Below are positions 8,712-16,706 of a DNA stretch of 64,000 nucleotides, in pieces. The stretch covers positions 1-64,000 of the forward strand of contig NKPT01000003.1 of the NCBI GenBank assembly GCA_002254845.1, written 5' to 3'. The notes beneath the pieces were generated by a model that was not told where the DNA came from, did no database searches, and worked only from the letters and a program-made list of their open reading frames with translations. This DNA is from Chloracidobacterium sp. CP2_5A (GTDB taxonomy: Bacteria > Acidobacteriota > Blastocatellia > Chloracidobacteriales > Chloracidobacteriaceae). The position numbers and the translations under genes were made by a program. Position 1 is the stretch's first letter; the number at the start of each line of letters is the position of its first letter.

Positions 8712-8827
8712 ACTTTGTCGCGCTCAAAATGCCCCTCGGCGACCGAGCCAAGTTTCTCGGGCTGGTGTTTTCCATCGCCTTCGCGTCGTTTCTGATGGCG
8801 CGCCAGACCTCGATTTTTCCGGGCTGA
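8708..8827 (+). pseudogene. N-terminal fragment of a DevC/MacB-type ABC transporter permease
   Basis: A 39-codon remnant in the frame starting at CTG 8708, which overlaps the thioesterase stop as CTGA where ATGA would be expected. The reading NFVALKMPLGDRAKFLGLVF, then SIAFASFLMARQTSIF, resembles the start of DevC-like permeases, which begin with a short cytoplasmic segment and the first membrane helix. It stops at TGA 8825 and runs straight into outer-membrane efflux sequence, so the rest of the permease and any ATPase gene are deleted. Confidence 0.6.
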
Positions 8828-9400
8828 TGACCCCGTGCGCGCAGCCAAATCATCGCGGCGGCGCTGGCGCGCTTGGGCGCGGCTCGCGCCAATCTTTTCC
8901 CCAGGCTCGCGTTGACCGGCAGCGTCGGGCGACAGGGGACCAGCGGCGGCGGGCTGACGCTGGGCGCAGGCAACTTTTTCGCTTTCGGTCCCAGCGTCCG
9001 GCTGCCGCTGCTGACCGGCGGACGGCTTCGCGCCAACATCGCCGCCCGCGACGCGCAAGCGGAACAAGCGGCGCGGCGCTACGAGCAGGCGGGGGTGGAA
9101 GCTTTCGCGGAAGTCGAGCGGGCGCTGGTCAGCTACCTGCGCGAAGGCGAGCGAAAACAGGCGCTTGAAACAGCGCGAGCGGCGGGACGCGGCGGAAATG
9201 GCGCAGGAACGCTCCGCGCGCGGTCTGGACGACTTCACCGCCGCGCTTGACGCCCGCCGCGCTGAACTGGCGACAAAGAGGCGCGGGTTGAGAGCGAAAC
9301 GCGCCGGAGGCTCCAGGCCATCGCGCTTTACAAGGCGCTCGGCGGCGGATGGCGCGCGGGCGGGCGGCGCCGTTGCCAAGGCAACGGAAGCGTTAGCTCG
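8828..9400 (+). pseudogene. TolC/NodT-like outer membrane efflux protein, C-terminal half with two frameshifts
   Basis: From about 8840 the frame reads QIIAAALARLGAARANLFPR, then LALTGSVG and further efflux-protein sequence to GERKQALETA, matching the second repeat of RND/ABC outer-membrane factors. Near 9178 the homology moves to another frame (RRDAAEMAQERSARGLDDF, then TAALDARRAELA). Near 9285 it moves again (ARVESETRRRLQAIALYKAL, then GGGW). The N-terminal half is absent. With two shifts and no start it cannot be functional. It shows that an exporter operon once stood here. Confidence 0.7.
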
Positions 9401-9417
9401 CCATTTGGAAGCCGAGA

Positions 9418-11157
9418 TCAATAGCCAATCGCCAGGGCGTCGGGGTTGCGCGGGTCGGAAGCCCCCAGCCTAACGCCTGTCGCGTCAATCATCACTGCTT
9501 CGACGTCCCCGTTGTAGCGCGGGATGACATCTAGTCGGTGTCCCTTGGCTTCCAGCGCCCGGCGCGTATCGGCGGTCATGCCGTAGGGCTCCCACATCAC
9601 GACATCCGGCCGCCACTGATGATGCAGGCGCGGCGCGTCAATCGCCTGCTGCAAGTTCATCTGGTGATCGATGACGTTGATGACGACCTGAATGACCGTG
9701 GAAATAATCGTCGGCCCGCCCGGGCTTCCCACGGCCAGCCAAGGCTTCCCATCCTTGAGAACGATGGCCGGCGTCATCGAGGACAGCGGCCGCTTGCCCG
9801 GCGCGATGGCGTTGGACTCGCCCTGAATCAACTGAAAGGCGTTCGGCGAGCCGGGCTTAGCGGCGAAGTCGTCCATTTCGTTGTTGAGCAGCACGCCTGT
9901 GCCGGGCGCGGTGACGCCGGAGCCGTAAGGGCCGTTCAGCGTGTAGGTATTCGTGACGATGTTGCCTTCGACGTCCACCACCGTGAAGTGCGTCGTTTCC
10001 GACGCCTCCGACACGGGCGCTTCCAGTCCGGGCTGAATGGCGTCGCTCGGCGTCGCGCGGCAGGGATCAATCGTCGCGCGGCGCGCCCTGGCGTAGTCTT
10101 TTGAAATCAGCTTGTCAACCGGCACCGGAACGAAATCCGGGTCGCCCATCAGCGCGGCGCGGTCAGCAAACGACCGCCGCAGAGCCTCAATCAACAGGTG
10201 GCTTGCCTCGGATGATCCCGGGCCGAGCGCCGCCAGGTCGTCGCCTTCAAGCTGATTGAGCACGTTGAGCAGGAGGATGCCGCCGGAGCTGGGCGGAGGG
10301 AAGGTGAGAATCTCGTAGCCGCGATAGGTTCCGCGCAGCGGCTCGCGCTCCACCGGGCGGTACCGCTTTAGGTCGTCCAGCGTGATGGAGCCGCCGTTGG
10401 CGGCCATGGCGGCGGCCAGTCGCCGGGCGGTTTCGCCTTCGTAAAACTCGCGCGGGCCTCGCTTTTCAAGCCGCTCCAGCGTCGCGGCCAACTCCGGCTG
10501 GCGGAAGATCTCGCCTTCGGCGTAGTAGGCTCCGTCGCGATGGAAAATCCGCCGACTCTCAGGATCAAGCGACAAGCGCTGGGCGATTTTCAGCCCCTGC
10601 GCCAGCGTGTAGCTAACCGGAAAGCCGTCGCTTGCCAGCCGCCGCGCCGGAGCGACGACCTGCGCCCATTTGAGCCGGCCATACTTGCGCAGCGCCAGGT
10701 CGAAGCCGGCCACGGTGCCGGGAATCCCGACCGCCGCGTAGCCCAGCGTGGATTTTTCCAACAAATGCCTGCCTTCGGCGTCGAGATACATATCGCGCCG
10801 AGCGGCGCCCGGCGCGGTTTCGCGGTAGTCAATGGCCGCAGTTCGTCCGTCGGCCATCCGAATGAGCATAAAGCCGCCGCCGCCCAGATTGCCTGCGACC
10901 GGAAAGGTGACCGCCAGCGCGAGCCCAACCGCCACGGCGGCGTCCACGGCGTTACCGCCGCGCTGGAGAATCTGCAAGCCGACCCGCGACGCGAAGGCGC
11001 TGGACGAAGCGACCATGGCTTTCGGGGCGCGAACGGGCTGCCGCGCCACCTGCCCCCGCGTCGCGGGCGCGAGCGCCGCCGCCGCGCAGACCACGGCGAG
11101 CAGCGTCCGCGACGCGAGTTGGCGCTGATGGCGTAGCGTTTGGAAACAAGCGGTCAT
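9418..11157 (-). CDS. ggt: Gamma-glutamyltransferase (second copy)
   Basis: A 579-residue GGT proenzyme of the classical type. A signal peptide (about 1-35) is followed by the large-subunit motif GGNAVDAAVAVGLALAVTFP. The autocleavage threonine is T388 at the start of TTHFTVVDVEGN, and the small subunit has NGPYGSGVTAPGTGVLLNNEMDDF and SPGGPTIIST. It should hydrolyse glutathione and transfer gamma-glutamyl groups in the periplasm. It starts 13 bp after the ChaN-like gene and is probably the last gene of that four-gene operon. It differs clearly from the copy at 6012-7724, which lacks TTH, so the two are not a recent duplication. Confidence 0.93.
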   Translation of the reverse strand: MTACFQTLRHQRQLASRTLLAVVCAAAALAPATRGQVARQPVRAPKAMVASSSAFASRVGLQILQRGGNAVDAAVAVGLALAVTFPVAGNLGGGGFMLIRMADGRTAAIDYRETAPGAARRDMYLDAEGRHLLEKSTLGYAAVGIPGTVAGFDLALRKYGRLKWAQVVAPARRLASDGFPVSYTLAQGLKIAQRLSLDPESRRIFHRDGAYYAEGEIFRQPELAATLERLEKRGPREFYEGETARRLAAAMAANGGSITLDDLKRYRPVEREPLRGTYRGYEILTFPPPSSGGILLLNVLNQLEGDDLAALGPGSSEASHLLIEALRRSFADRAALMGDPDFVPVPVDKLISKDYARARRATIDPCRATPSDAIQPGLEAPVSEASETTHFTVVDVEGNIVTNTYTLNGPYGSGVTAPGTGVLLNNEMDDFAAKPGSPNAFQLIQGESNAIAPGKRPLSSMTPAIVLKDGKPWLAVGSPGGPTIISTVIQVVINVIDHQMNLQQAIDAPRLHHQWRPDVVMWEPYGMTADTRRALEAKGHRLDVIPRYNGDVEAVMIDATGVRLGASDPRNPDALAIGY

Positions 11158-11170
11158 GGCTTCGCGCTCC

Positions 11171-12127
11171 TCAGGGAATTGCCTTGACGCTCAGCGCCAC
11201 GAAATCGCCGAGCTTGCCGTAACGGGCCACATCGAGGGCTTCCGGGTCGTCCGCATCGGACACAACGGTGACAATCAGCATGCGCGTGCTCTTGCGATAC
11301 GCGGCGAGATGCTCCGGGATGCCCATCCCCTCCTCGCTATGGAAGCGTCCGTTGACATGGATGACTAGCGCCTGCGGCACCCCCGCCAGCGTGTCAGCAA
11401 TCGCGTGCGCCATGCCGGCATCCCACAGCGACTGTGAATCGAGCAGGCGCGCCAGGCTCGGCATTTGGCGCTCGCCTTCGCCGCCCGCGCCGTGCAGGTC
11501 GGACATCAGGCGCTTGAACTTGGCTTCATAGGCCGCCGACGCCGCCCCATAGGGCAGCGGCGGCAAGAAGGCGCGGGCCTGGTTGGAGAGCTTCGTCAGC
11601 GCCTCGCGCCCCTCGCGCCCGACCAGGTTGACATAGCGGCGCGGCGGATTGGCGGCCACCACCGGGATGCGCTGCGCCTTGGCGAACTCGACCAGCGGGC
11701 GGTAGTCGCTCTGGTAGTTGTTCCACGGCCGACTACAGGCGAGAAACTGATTTTCCGGGATGAGGCCCGCCAGGTACTCGTCCAGCGCAAGCTGCGTGTC
11801 CCGCTCGAACATTTCCAGCGAGAGCGCCACCTGCCGCCGCTGCGCCGCGTTCGCCCCGTAGCGCGCCTGCGTGGCGCGCAGGAGATCAAGTTCCAGCGCA
11901 TGCGCGCCGGGGTCGTCGTGGGATTCGCCGATAAAGACGACCTCGACGCGCGCCAGCGCGCTCACTAAGTCGTCCAGCGTCGCTGACTGGCCGTCCGGCT
12001 TGTAAAGCCGATAGGCGGGGTTCGCGGATTGTCCGTACATGGGATTGATCAGACCTCCCAGCCAGCCCAGGAGCGCGGTCCATAGAGCTATTCGCCAAGC
12101 TGGTCGCTTCCAAGCTGACACGGTCAT
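11171..12127 (-). CDS. ChaN-family haem-binding uptake protein (DUF399)
   Basis: A 318-residue protein of the ChaN / Cofac_haem_bdg (Tiki/TraB-like) family. A signal peptide ends around NPMYGQS. Family motifs include VVFIGESHDD, which carries the glutamate and histidine of the active site or haem site, VALSLEMFERDTQ, and a C-terminal segment ALVIHVNGRFHSEEG. ChaN of Campylobacter binds haem and is linked to iron uptake; the Tiki clan also includes proteases, so the role is open. Its ATG overlaps the stop of the esterase gene by 4 bp, showing tight coupling within the operon. Confidence 0.8.
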   Translation of the reverse strand: MTVSAWKRPAWRIALWTALLGWLGGLINPMYGQSANPAYRLYKPDGQSATLDDLVSALARVEVVFIGESHDDPGAHALELDLLRATQARYGANAAQRRQVALSLEMFERDTQLALDEYLAGLIPENQFLACSRPWNNYQSDYRPLVEFAKAQRIPVVAANPPRRYVNLVGREGREALTKLSNQARAFLPPLPYGAASAAYEAKFKRLMSDLHGAGGEGERQMPSLARLLDSQSLWDAGMAHAIADTLAGVPQALVIHVNGRFHSEEGMGIPEHLAAYRKSTRMLIVTVVSDADDPEALDVARYGKLGDFVALSVKAIP

Positions 12128-13083
12128 GACTTTTTCTCCGGGCGCTTGGCCGTCGGCCGCTGAACGGCGGCCGATAACGCCCGCCAGTAAAACGCGAACG
12201 CCGGCTCGCTGCGCGCCACGAGAAACGCCCAGCCGTGGCCGCCCGGCGCGAGCGTGAACTCATGCGGCACCCTCAGGGCTTCAAGCGTCTCGTGCAGCCG
12301 CTGGTTGCCGACATCGAAGCGATAGCGGTCTTCCGAGCCAACATCGAAGTAAATGCTGAGCCGCCGCAGGGCGTCGGCTTTCGCCTGCGCGACCGCCAGC
12401 GGGCTGTGGGCGTTGAAAAACTCGGCGTCCGGCGGATCGCCGTAAAGCTTGGTCGCCAGGCCGTAGCGCCAGGCGCCGATGCGGTCGTCGGACGACTGCG
12501 GCGGGCGCGGCAGGTCCGTGAAAATAGCGGCGCAGTGAGCCGCCACGCCGCAAAAAAGCGTCGGATGCCTGAAGGCGATGAGCAGCGCGCCGTAGCCCCC
12601 CATCGAGATGCCGGCGATCAGGCGCCCCTCGCGCGAGCCAAGCGTCCGGTAGCGCTGCTCGATGAAGGGCAAAAAATCCCGCGCGATGGCGTCCTCGTAG
12701 CGATCGCCCTGCTTGGCGTTGATGTAGAAGCTGTTTTCGCCGCGCGGAATGGCGACGATGAACTCGCCGACGCGCCCCTTCGCGCGGACGGCGGCAAGCG
12801 CCGCCTGCACGCCGCGCGCTTCCCAATCGCGCTCGTCGTTGAACATCCCATGCAGGAAAATAACCAGCGGGTAGCGGCGCTCCGGCGACGCGGCGTACGA
12901 CGGCGGCAGCGACACGGCGTAGGGCACGTCGCGCCCCAGGCTTTCCGAGCGAAACGCTCCATATTCAACCGCGCCGTCCGACATCGCTCGCTCGCTCGAC
13001 GCGGCCGCCACTTCGCCCCCTGCCCAGCCAACCCAGCCGACTGCCCACAAAAAGGCGATAGTCAGCGCTCGCTGCATCCTCAT
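12124..13083 (-). CDS. Secreted alpha/beta-hydrolase esterase (esterase D / Fes-like)
   Basis: A 319-residue putative esterase with an N-terminal signal peptide (about 1-28). It has the oxyanion segment VIFLHGMFNDERDW, the nucleophile elbow GISMGGYG with S160, and a late histidine in APGGHGWAFL. The family includes S-formylglutathione hydrolase, ferri-siderophore esterases and feruloyl esterases; the substrate cannot be chosen from sequence alone. It overlaps the AhpD-like gene upstream and the ChaN-like gene downstream by 4 bp each. The presence of a ChaN-like protein makes a siderophore or haem-related ester conceivable, but that is only inference. Confidence 0.82.
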   Translation of the reverse strand: MRMQRALTIAFLWAVGWVGWAGGEVAAASSERAMSDGAVEYGAFRSESLGRDVPYAVSLPPSYAASPERRYPLVIFLHGMFNDERDWEARGVQAALAAVRAKGRVGEFIVAIPRGENSFYINAKQGDRYEDAIARDFLPFIEQRYRTLGSREGRLIAGISMGGYGALLIAFRHPTLFCGVAAHCAAIFTDLPRPPQSSDDRIGAWRYGLATKLYGDPPDAEFFNAHSPLAVAQAKADALRRLSIYFDVGSEDRYRFDVGNQRLHETLEALRVPHEFTLAPGGHGWAFLVARSEPAFAFYWRALSAAVQRPTAKRPEKKS

Positions 13084-13469
13084 GACGCGCTTGAAGTCGC
13101 CGCGGACGGCGCGGAGGGAAAATGATTGAGGCCGAGGCGCCCCGCGCAGCGATCCGACAGGTCAATCATGGCCGCCGCGTTGATGGCCGCGGCAATGCAA
13201 ATCGTTTCGCTGATTTCTTCCTTGGTCGCGCCGAGCTCGAGGGCTTTCTTCATGTGACCGTCAAGGCAGCCTTCGCACTTGGCCACTAGCGAGGCCGCGA
13301 TGGATATGAGTTCCTGAATCTTCGGGTCGAGGGCGCGCCGCTCCGGCGCGTAGTACAACTCTTTGTAATACGCGCCATAAACTTTCTTCATGCGCGGCTC
13401 AAGCATCGAGTAGGAGTTGGTCGGCGCGTTGCCGGAGGTCGGAATTAATGGCTCATTGGCGTCGGGCAT
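13080..13469 (-). CDS. AhpD-like carboxymuconolactone decarboxylase family protein
   Basis: A 129-residue all-helical protein with the redox-active pair C65-x-x-C68 in CEGCLDGH, the signature of the AhpD-like branch of the CMD family. Such proteins act as small thiol peroxidases or reductants. ATG 13469 is preferred over a longer frame because AAGGGGAAG stands just upstream and the family begins there. It is first in a run of overlapping genes (AhpD-like, esterase, ChaN, GGT). With a glutathione-cleaving enzyme at the end, a thiol or oxidative-stress theme is plausible but not shown. Confidence 0.88.
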   Translation of the reverse strand: MPDANEPLIPTSGNAPTNSYSMLEPRMKKVYGAYYKELYYAPERRALDPKIQELISIAASLVAKCEGCLDGHMKKALELGATKEEISETICIAAAINAAAMIDLSDRCAGRLGLNHFPSAPSAATSSAS

Positions 13470-13531
13470 GAATAGCTTCCCCTTTGGACGCAGAAACGCC
13501 GACGCGTCTCTGGAACGGGTCACAAAACGCA

Positions 13532-13566
13532 ACCGGCGGAGCGGCTAAGCGACGCCCGCCGCCGGT
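13532..13566 (-). terminator. Hairpin between DUF2911 and AhpD-like genes
   Basis: ACCGGCGG (13532-13539) pairs with CCGCCGGT (13559-13566). On the minus strand it follows the DUF2911 stop and is followed by a weak T-rich stretch (GTTTTG). It could be a weak intrinsic terminator separating the two transcription units. Confidence 0.4.
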
Positions 13567-13585
13567 CTCCTCGCGACTTCACTCG

Positions 13586-14242
13586 CTACTTCACCTTCAC
13601 CATGGTCAGCGTTTCCGTGAAGGAGCGGTCGCCGTAGTTGATGGTCATTTCGACCATGTTCTTCTTTGACGTAAGCGAAATCCGCATGGCGTCGCTCTGC
13701 GGCGCGCCGGGCTTGAACTCGACGGGGCGCGAGGCCACGATCGGGCCGTTCGGCGTTTCCGTAAAGACGTTGCCGGGCACGAGGAACGTGCCGCCGTTGC
13801 CGCTCGGCTGGAAGCTGCGCACCTGCATGCCCATGCGCGGGGCGAGGCCCTTGGGCACGAGAGTCAGGACGTAATCGCCCGGCTCGAAGTCGCGGCCAAA
13901 AAACTTTGCACGCGTCTTGAGCGTCAAGTGCGCGATCGGCCAAGTGCGCAGGCTGTAAAACTGATTGCCGCCGTTCTCGATGTAGCCGAAGGTTTGCGGC
14001 CCCCACGGCAGGTTTAGGTAACGCACCATCACGGCATCGGCTACGCCCCCCAGCTTAGCGGAGGTGGTCTGAATCGTCGTAGCCTTGCGCGGGTCATTGC
14101 CGCCCATGTTCATGCCTTCTTGTTGATTCAGGCCTTCGTGTCGAGCCGTCGGCGAAGCCAGGGTCGCGGGCGGGAGCGCCGCGACCGGGCCAAGACCCAG
14201 CAGCGCGACCAACGTCAAAGTTCCAGGGCGAAGAGAGATCAT
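13586..14242 (-). CDS. DUF2911 secreted protein
   Basis: A 218-residue exported protein of the DUF2911 family. ATG 14242 has a TGAGGA ribosome site and gives a signal peptide (MISLRPGTLTLVALLGLG...). The family core includes SAKLGGVADAVMVRYLNLPW, the segment LTLKTRAKFFGRDFEPGDYV and the C-terminal KNMVEMTINYGDRSF, which closes the family beta fold. DUF2911 proteins are common in Acidobacteria and Bacteroidetes and have no assigned function. It stands alone, separated from the downstream operon by a hairpin. Confidence 0.85.
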   Translation of the reverse strand: MISLRPGTLTLVALLGLGPVAALPPATLASPTARHEGLNQQEGMNMGGNDPRKATTIQTTSAKLGGVADAVMVRYLNLPWGPQTFGYIENGGNQFYSLRTWPIAHLTLKTRAKFFGRDFEPGDYVLTLVPKGLAPRMGMQVRSFQPSGNGGTFLVPGNVFTETPNGPIVASRPVEFKPGAPQSDAMRISLTSKKNMVEMTINYGDRSFTETLTMVKVK

Positions 14243-14315
14243 GGTTTTTTCCTCATCATGAGATGGTGTGAGATTCGGATGCGCCACGCGGGCGCGCCCG
14301 ACGCTATCCGCTGGC

Positions 14316-16421
14316 CTAGCGTAGCATGAGCGCCTGCTGAATAAAGCCATCAACGGCCTCGATGTAACGTTGCGGCGCGGCGAGATAGGCTTCGCCGTGC
14401 GCCGCCCCGGCTATTATCAGCTTGCGTTTGGCTGGATGCTGAGCGGCACGGTAAAGCGGTTCCAGCGTGGTTTCAACCGGCATCCGCCGGTCGCGCTCGC
14501 CGCCAATGAACAAAATCGGCGCGGCAATCCGCCCCGCTGCGCGCTCCAGATCGAAGTCGCTGACGGCAAAGCCCATGCGCCAGGCCGTCGCGTAGGTCAG
14601 GATGGGGGCCGCCGGCCACTGGGGCAGTCCCAGATGGCGAACGTCATTCGCCACGGCGTCGCGGAACGAGCGAAAACTGCTGTCGCTGATGACGGCGGCG
14701 ACGTCCGGGGCTTCCGCGGCCGCAAGCAGGCTGGCCGCCGCCCCCATCGAAACGCCCAGCAACACGACACGGTCGTAGGGCGCGCGCCGGCGGACAAACT
14801 CGACGGCCGCCTTGACATCGCGGCGCTCGACATAGCCGACGGTTGAAAACTCGCCTTGGCTTCTGCCATGGCGGCGCAGGTCATACAGCAACACGCCATA
14901 CCCCAGCTTCCAGAGCGCCACGCCGCGCTCCAGCGTCTCGTAGCGCGAGCGAAACAGCCCGTGGGTCAGGATAATCGTGACCGGGCGCGTCCGGGCCGGC
15001 AAGTACCAGCCCGCAAGCCAAATGCCGGAGGCTTCAAACATCACGTCTTCATACTGCGCGCCCAGCGTCGCTGGCGTGTCCGTTCGGCGGCGCTCGTCGG
15101 GGCGCGTCCGGGCCTTGGTCACGGCGACGCTGACCAGGTACGGCAGGCCAAGCCCGACGATGAGCAACCAGGCGACGCCGCGCCGCAGCGCGAGTCGCCA
15201 GAGCCGCGGCTTCACGACTTCGCCCGAAGCGCGCCCAGCCTGAGGGTCGTCGAGCCCGCGCAGACAGGCCCAGGCGGCCACCGTGACGCCGGCGCACACG
15301 GCGGCGACCGCCAAAAACCCGCCGGCTTGATAGGCGGACCCGGCCCCGGCGACCGTGGCGACAATTCCGAGCTGCGATAACCCGTTACGCAGGGCGATAA
15401 AGGCCGGCCGCTCCGGCGGCGCGACCAGCTCAGTGGTAAGCGCCTGAATCGGGGCGACGCGCGTGGCGGCGAACAGGGCCGCGAAAGCCACCGCCAGATA
15501 GAGGCCCCACGTCCAAGCGAAAGTGGGGACCAGCAGCAGCCCCAGGGTCATCCAGCCGCTGGCAACAACCGCGACGCGGCGCTTGCCATAGCGGTCGGCC
15601 AGCTTGCCGCCGACAAAGCCGCCGATCACAGCGCCAATGCCTGTCACGCCGAACATCAGCCCGATGCGGAACTCGTCGGCGCGAAAGGCGTCGGAAAGCC
15701 ACGTCCCCAGAAAGGCCGAAAAGGCGACGAGTCCGCCGGAGACAAACGCTGCGCCAATGAGCGCCAGGAACGTTGAGCGAGAGCGCGTCCCCATCCGCCA
15801 CAGCTCCCGCAGCACGCCGCCCTCTGCCGGCGCGCTCGCCAGCGGCGCGATTTGCGGCTGCGGGAGCGGAAACAGCGTCACCAGACTGCCGGCCACGGCA
15901 ACCGACAGCGCCGCGAGCCAGAACGCCGCCGCCCAGCCGAACCGCCACGCCAAAAACGCGCCCAGCGGCACGCCAATGACCGGGGCGAGAAAATAGCTCA
16001 CCGCCACGCCGCTCATCTGCGCCCCGCGCGCCGCGTAGCTCGAAGCGTTGGCCAGCGCCGCAATCGCCAACGCTGAAACCAAGCCGCCGGAAAACCCGGC
16101 GACGGCGCGCGCTAGATAGAAGACCCACACGTTGGGCGCGAGGGCGGCCAGGATCGCCGCCGCCAAGGCAAGCAGCGCCGCGAGCGGCAGGCCGCGCGCC
16201 GGACGCAGCGCCCGCCCCGGACCGACTAGCCAGAACGCCGTCGCGGCGTTGGCCAGCGAATAGACGCCCGCGCTCTGGGCCACCGCCGCCTTGGAAGCCC
16301 CAAGTCCGGCCGCGATGCTGGGGGCGATGGCGCCAATCAGCTGGGAATCCACCAGGGCCGCCAGGATGAGCAGGCAAATGGCCCAGTAGGCCACGGTCTC
16401 ACGGCTTCCGGGATGACTCAT
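14316..16421 (-). CDS. MFS transporter fused to an alpha/beta hydrolase
   Basis: A 701-residue fusion. Residues 1 to about 400 form a 12-helix major facilitator domain of the drug/arabinose-efflux type. After a last membrane helix (about 410-430) comes a cytoplasmic or periplasmic alpha/beta hydrolase of the BAAT/Abhydrolase type. The hydrolase has ILTHGLFRSRYETLERG, the nucleophile elbow GVSMGAAAS with S558, an acid candidate in FIGGERDRRMP and histidine in AGAAHGEAY. ATG 16421 is preferred to a TTG two codons upstream. The frame is open throughout, so the fusion is real in this sequence. Export coupled to hydrolysis of the cargo is an inference. Confidence 0.85.
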   Translation of the reverse strand: MSHPGSRETVAYWAICLLILAALVDSQLIGAIAPSIAAGLGASKAAVAQSAGVYSLANAATAFWLVGPGRALRPARGLPLAALLALAAAILAALAPNVWVFYLARAVAGFSGGLVSALAIAALANASSYAARGAQMSGVAVSYFLAPVIGVPLGAFLAWRFGWAAAFWLAALSVAVAGSLVTLFPLPQPQIAPLASAPAEGGVLRELWRMGTRSRSTFLALIGAAFVSGGLVAFSAFLGTWLSDAFRADEFRIGLMFGVTGIGAVIGGFVGGKLADRYGKRRVAVVASGWMTLGLLLVPTFAWTWGLYLAVAFAALFAATRVAPIQALTTELVAPPERPAFIALRNGLSQLGIVATVAGAGSAYQAGGFLAVAAVCAGVTVAAWACLRGLDDPQAGRASGEVVKPRLWRLALRRGVAWLLIVGLGLPYLVSVAVTKARTRPDERRRTDTPATLGAQYEDVMFEASGIWLAGWYLPARTRPVTIILTHGLFRSRYETLERGVALWKLGYGVLLYDLRRHGRSQGEFSTVGYVERRDVKAAVEFVRRRAPYDRVVLLGVSMGAAASLLAAAEAPDVAAVISDSSFRSFRDAVANDVRHLGLPQWPAAPILTYATAWRMGFAVSDFDLERAAGRIAAPILFIGGERDRRMPVETTLEPLYRAAQHPAKRKLIIAGAAHGEAYLAAPQRYIEAVDGFIQQALMLR

Positions 16422-16706
16422 TGGCAATCAGTCTCAGGCTGCAAGTCTCAGGGGAAAAAGCGTTCGGCGCGCCGCGCAGCCCTGGCTCGCCTCTTGCCTC
16501 TCAAACCTAGCGCATCCGCATTTGGAAAGCTTTTAGCCAGCGGCGCGACCGAAAGGCGCTCCTGGCACGGTAGCGCCGGCGCCTCTCCCAAGCTTACGAT
16601 GCACGCGTCGGCCCCGCTCGCGGCCTTGTTGGGGCGGCTTCGCCATCGCTTGGCGCTCATCGTAGCCACGGCGCTCTCGCCCCTAGGCTTTCCTGGAGAG
16701 TACTTC

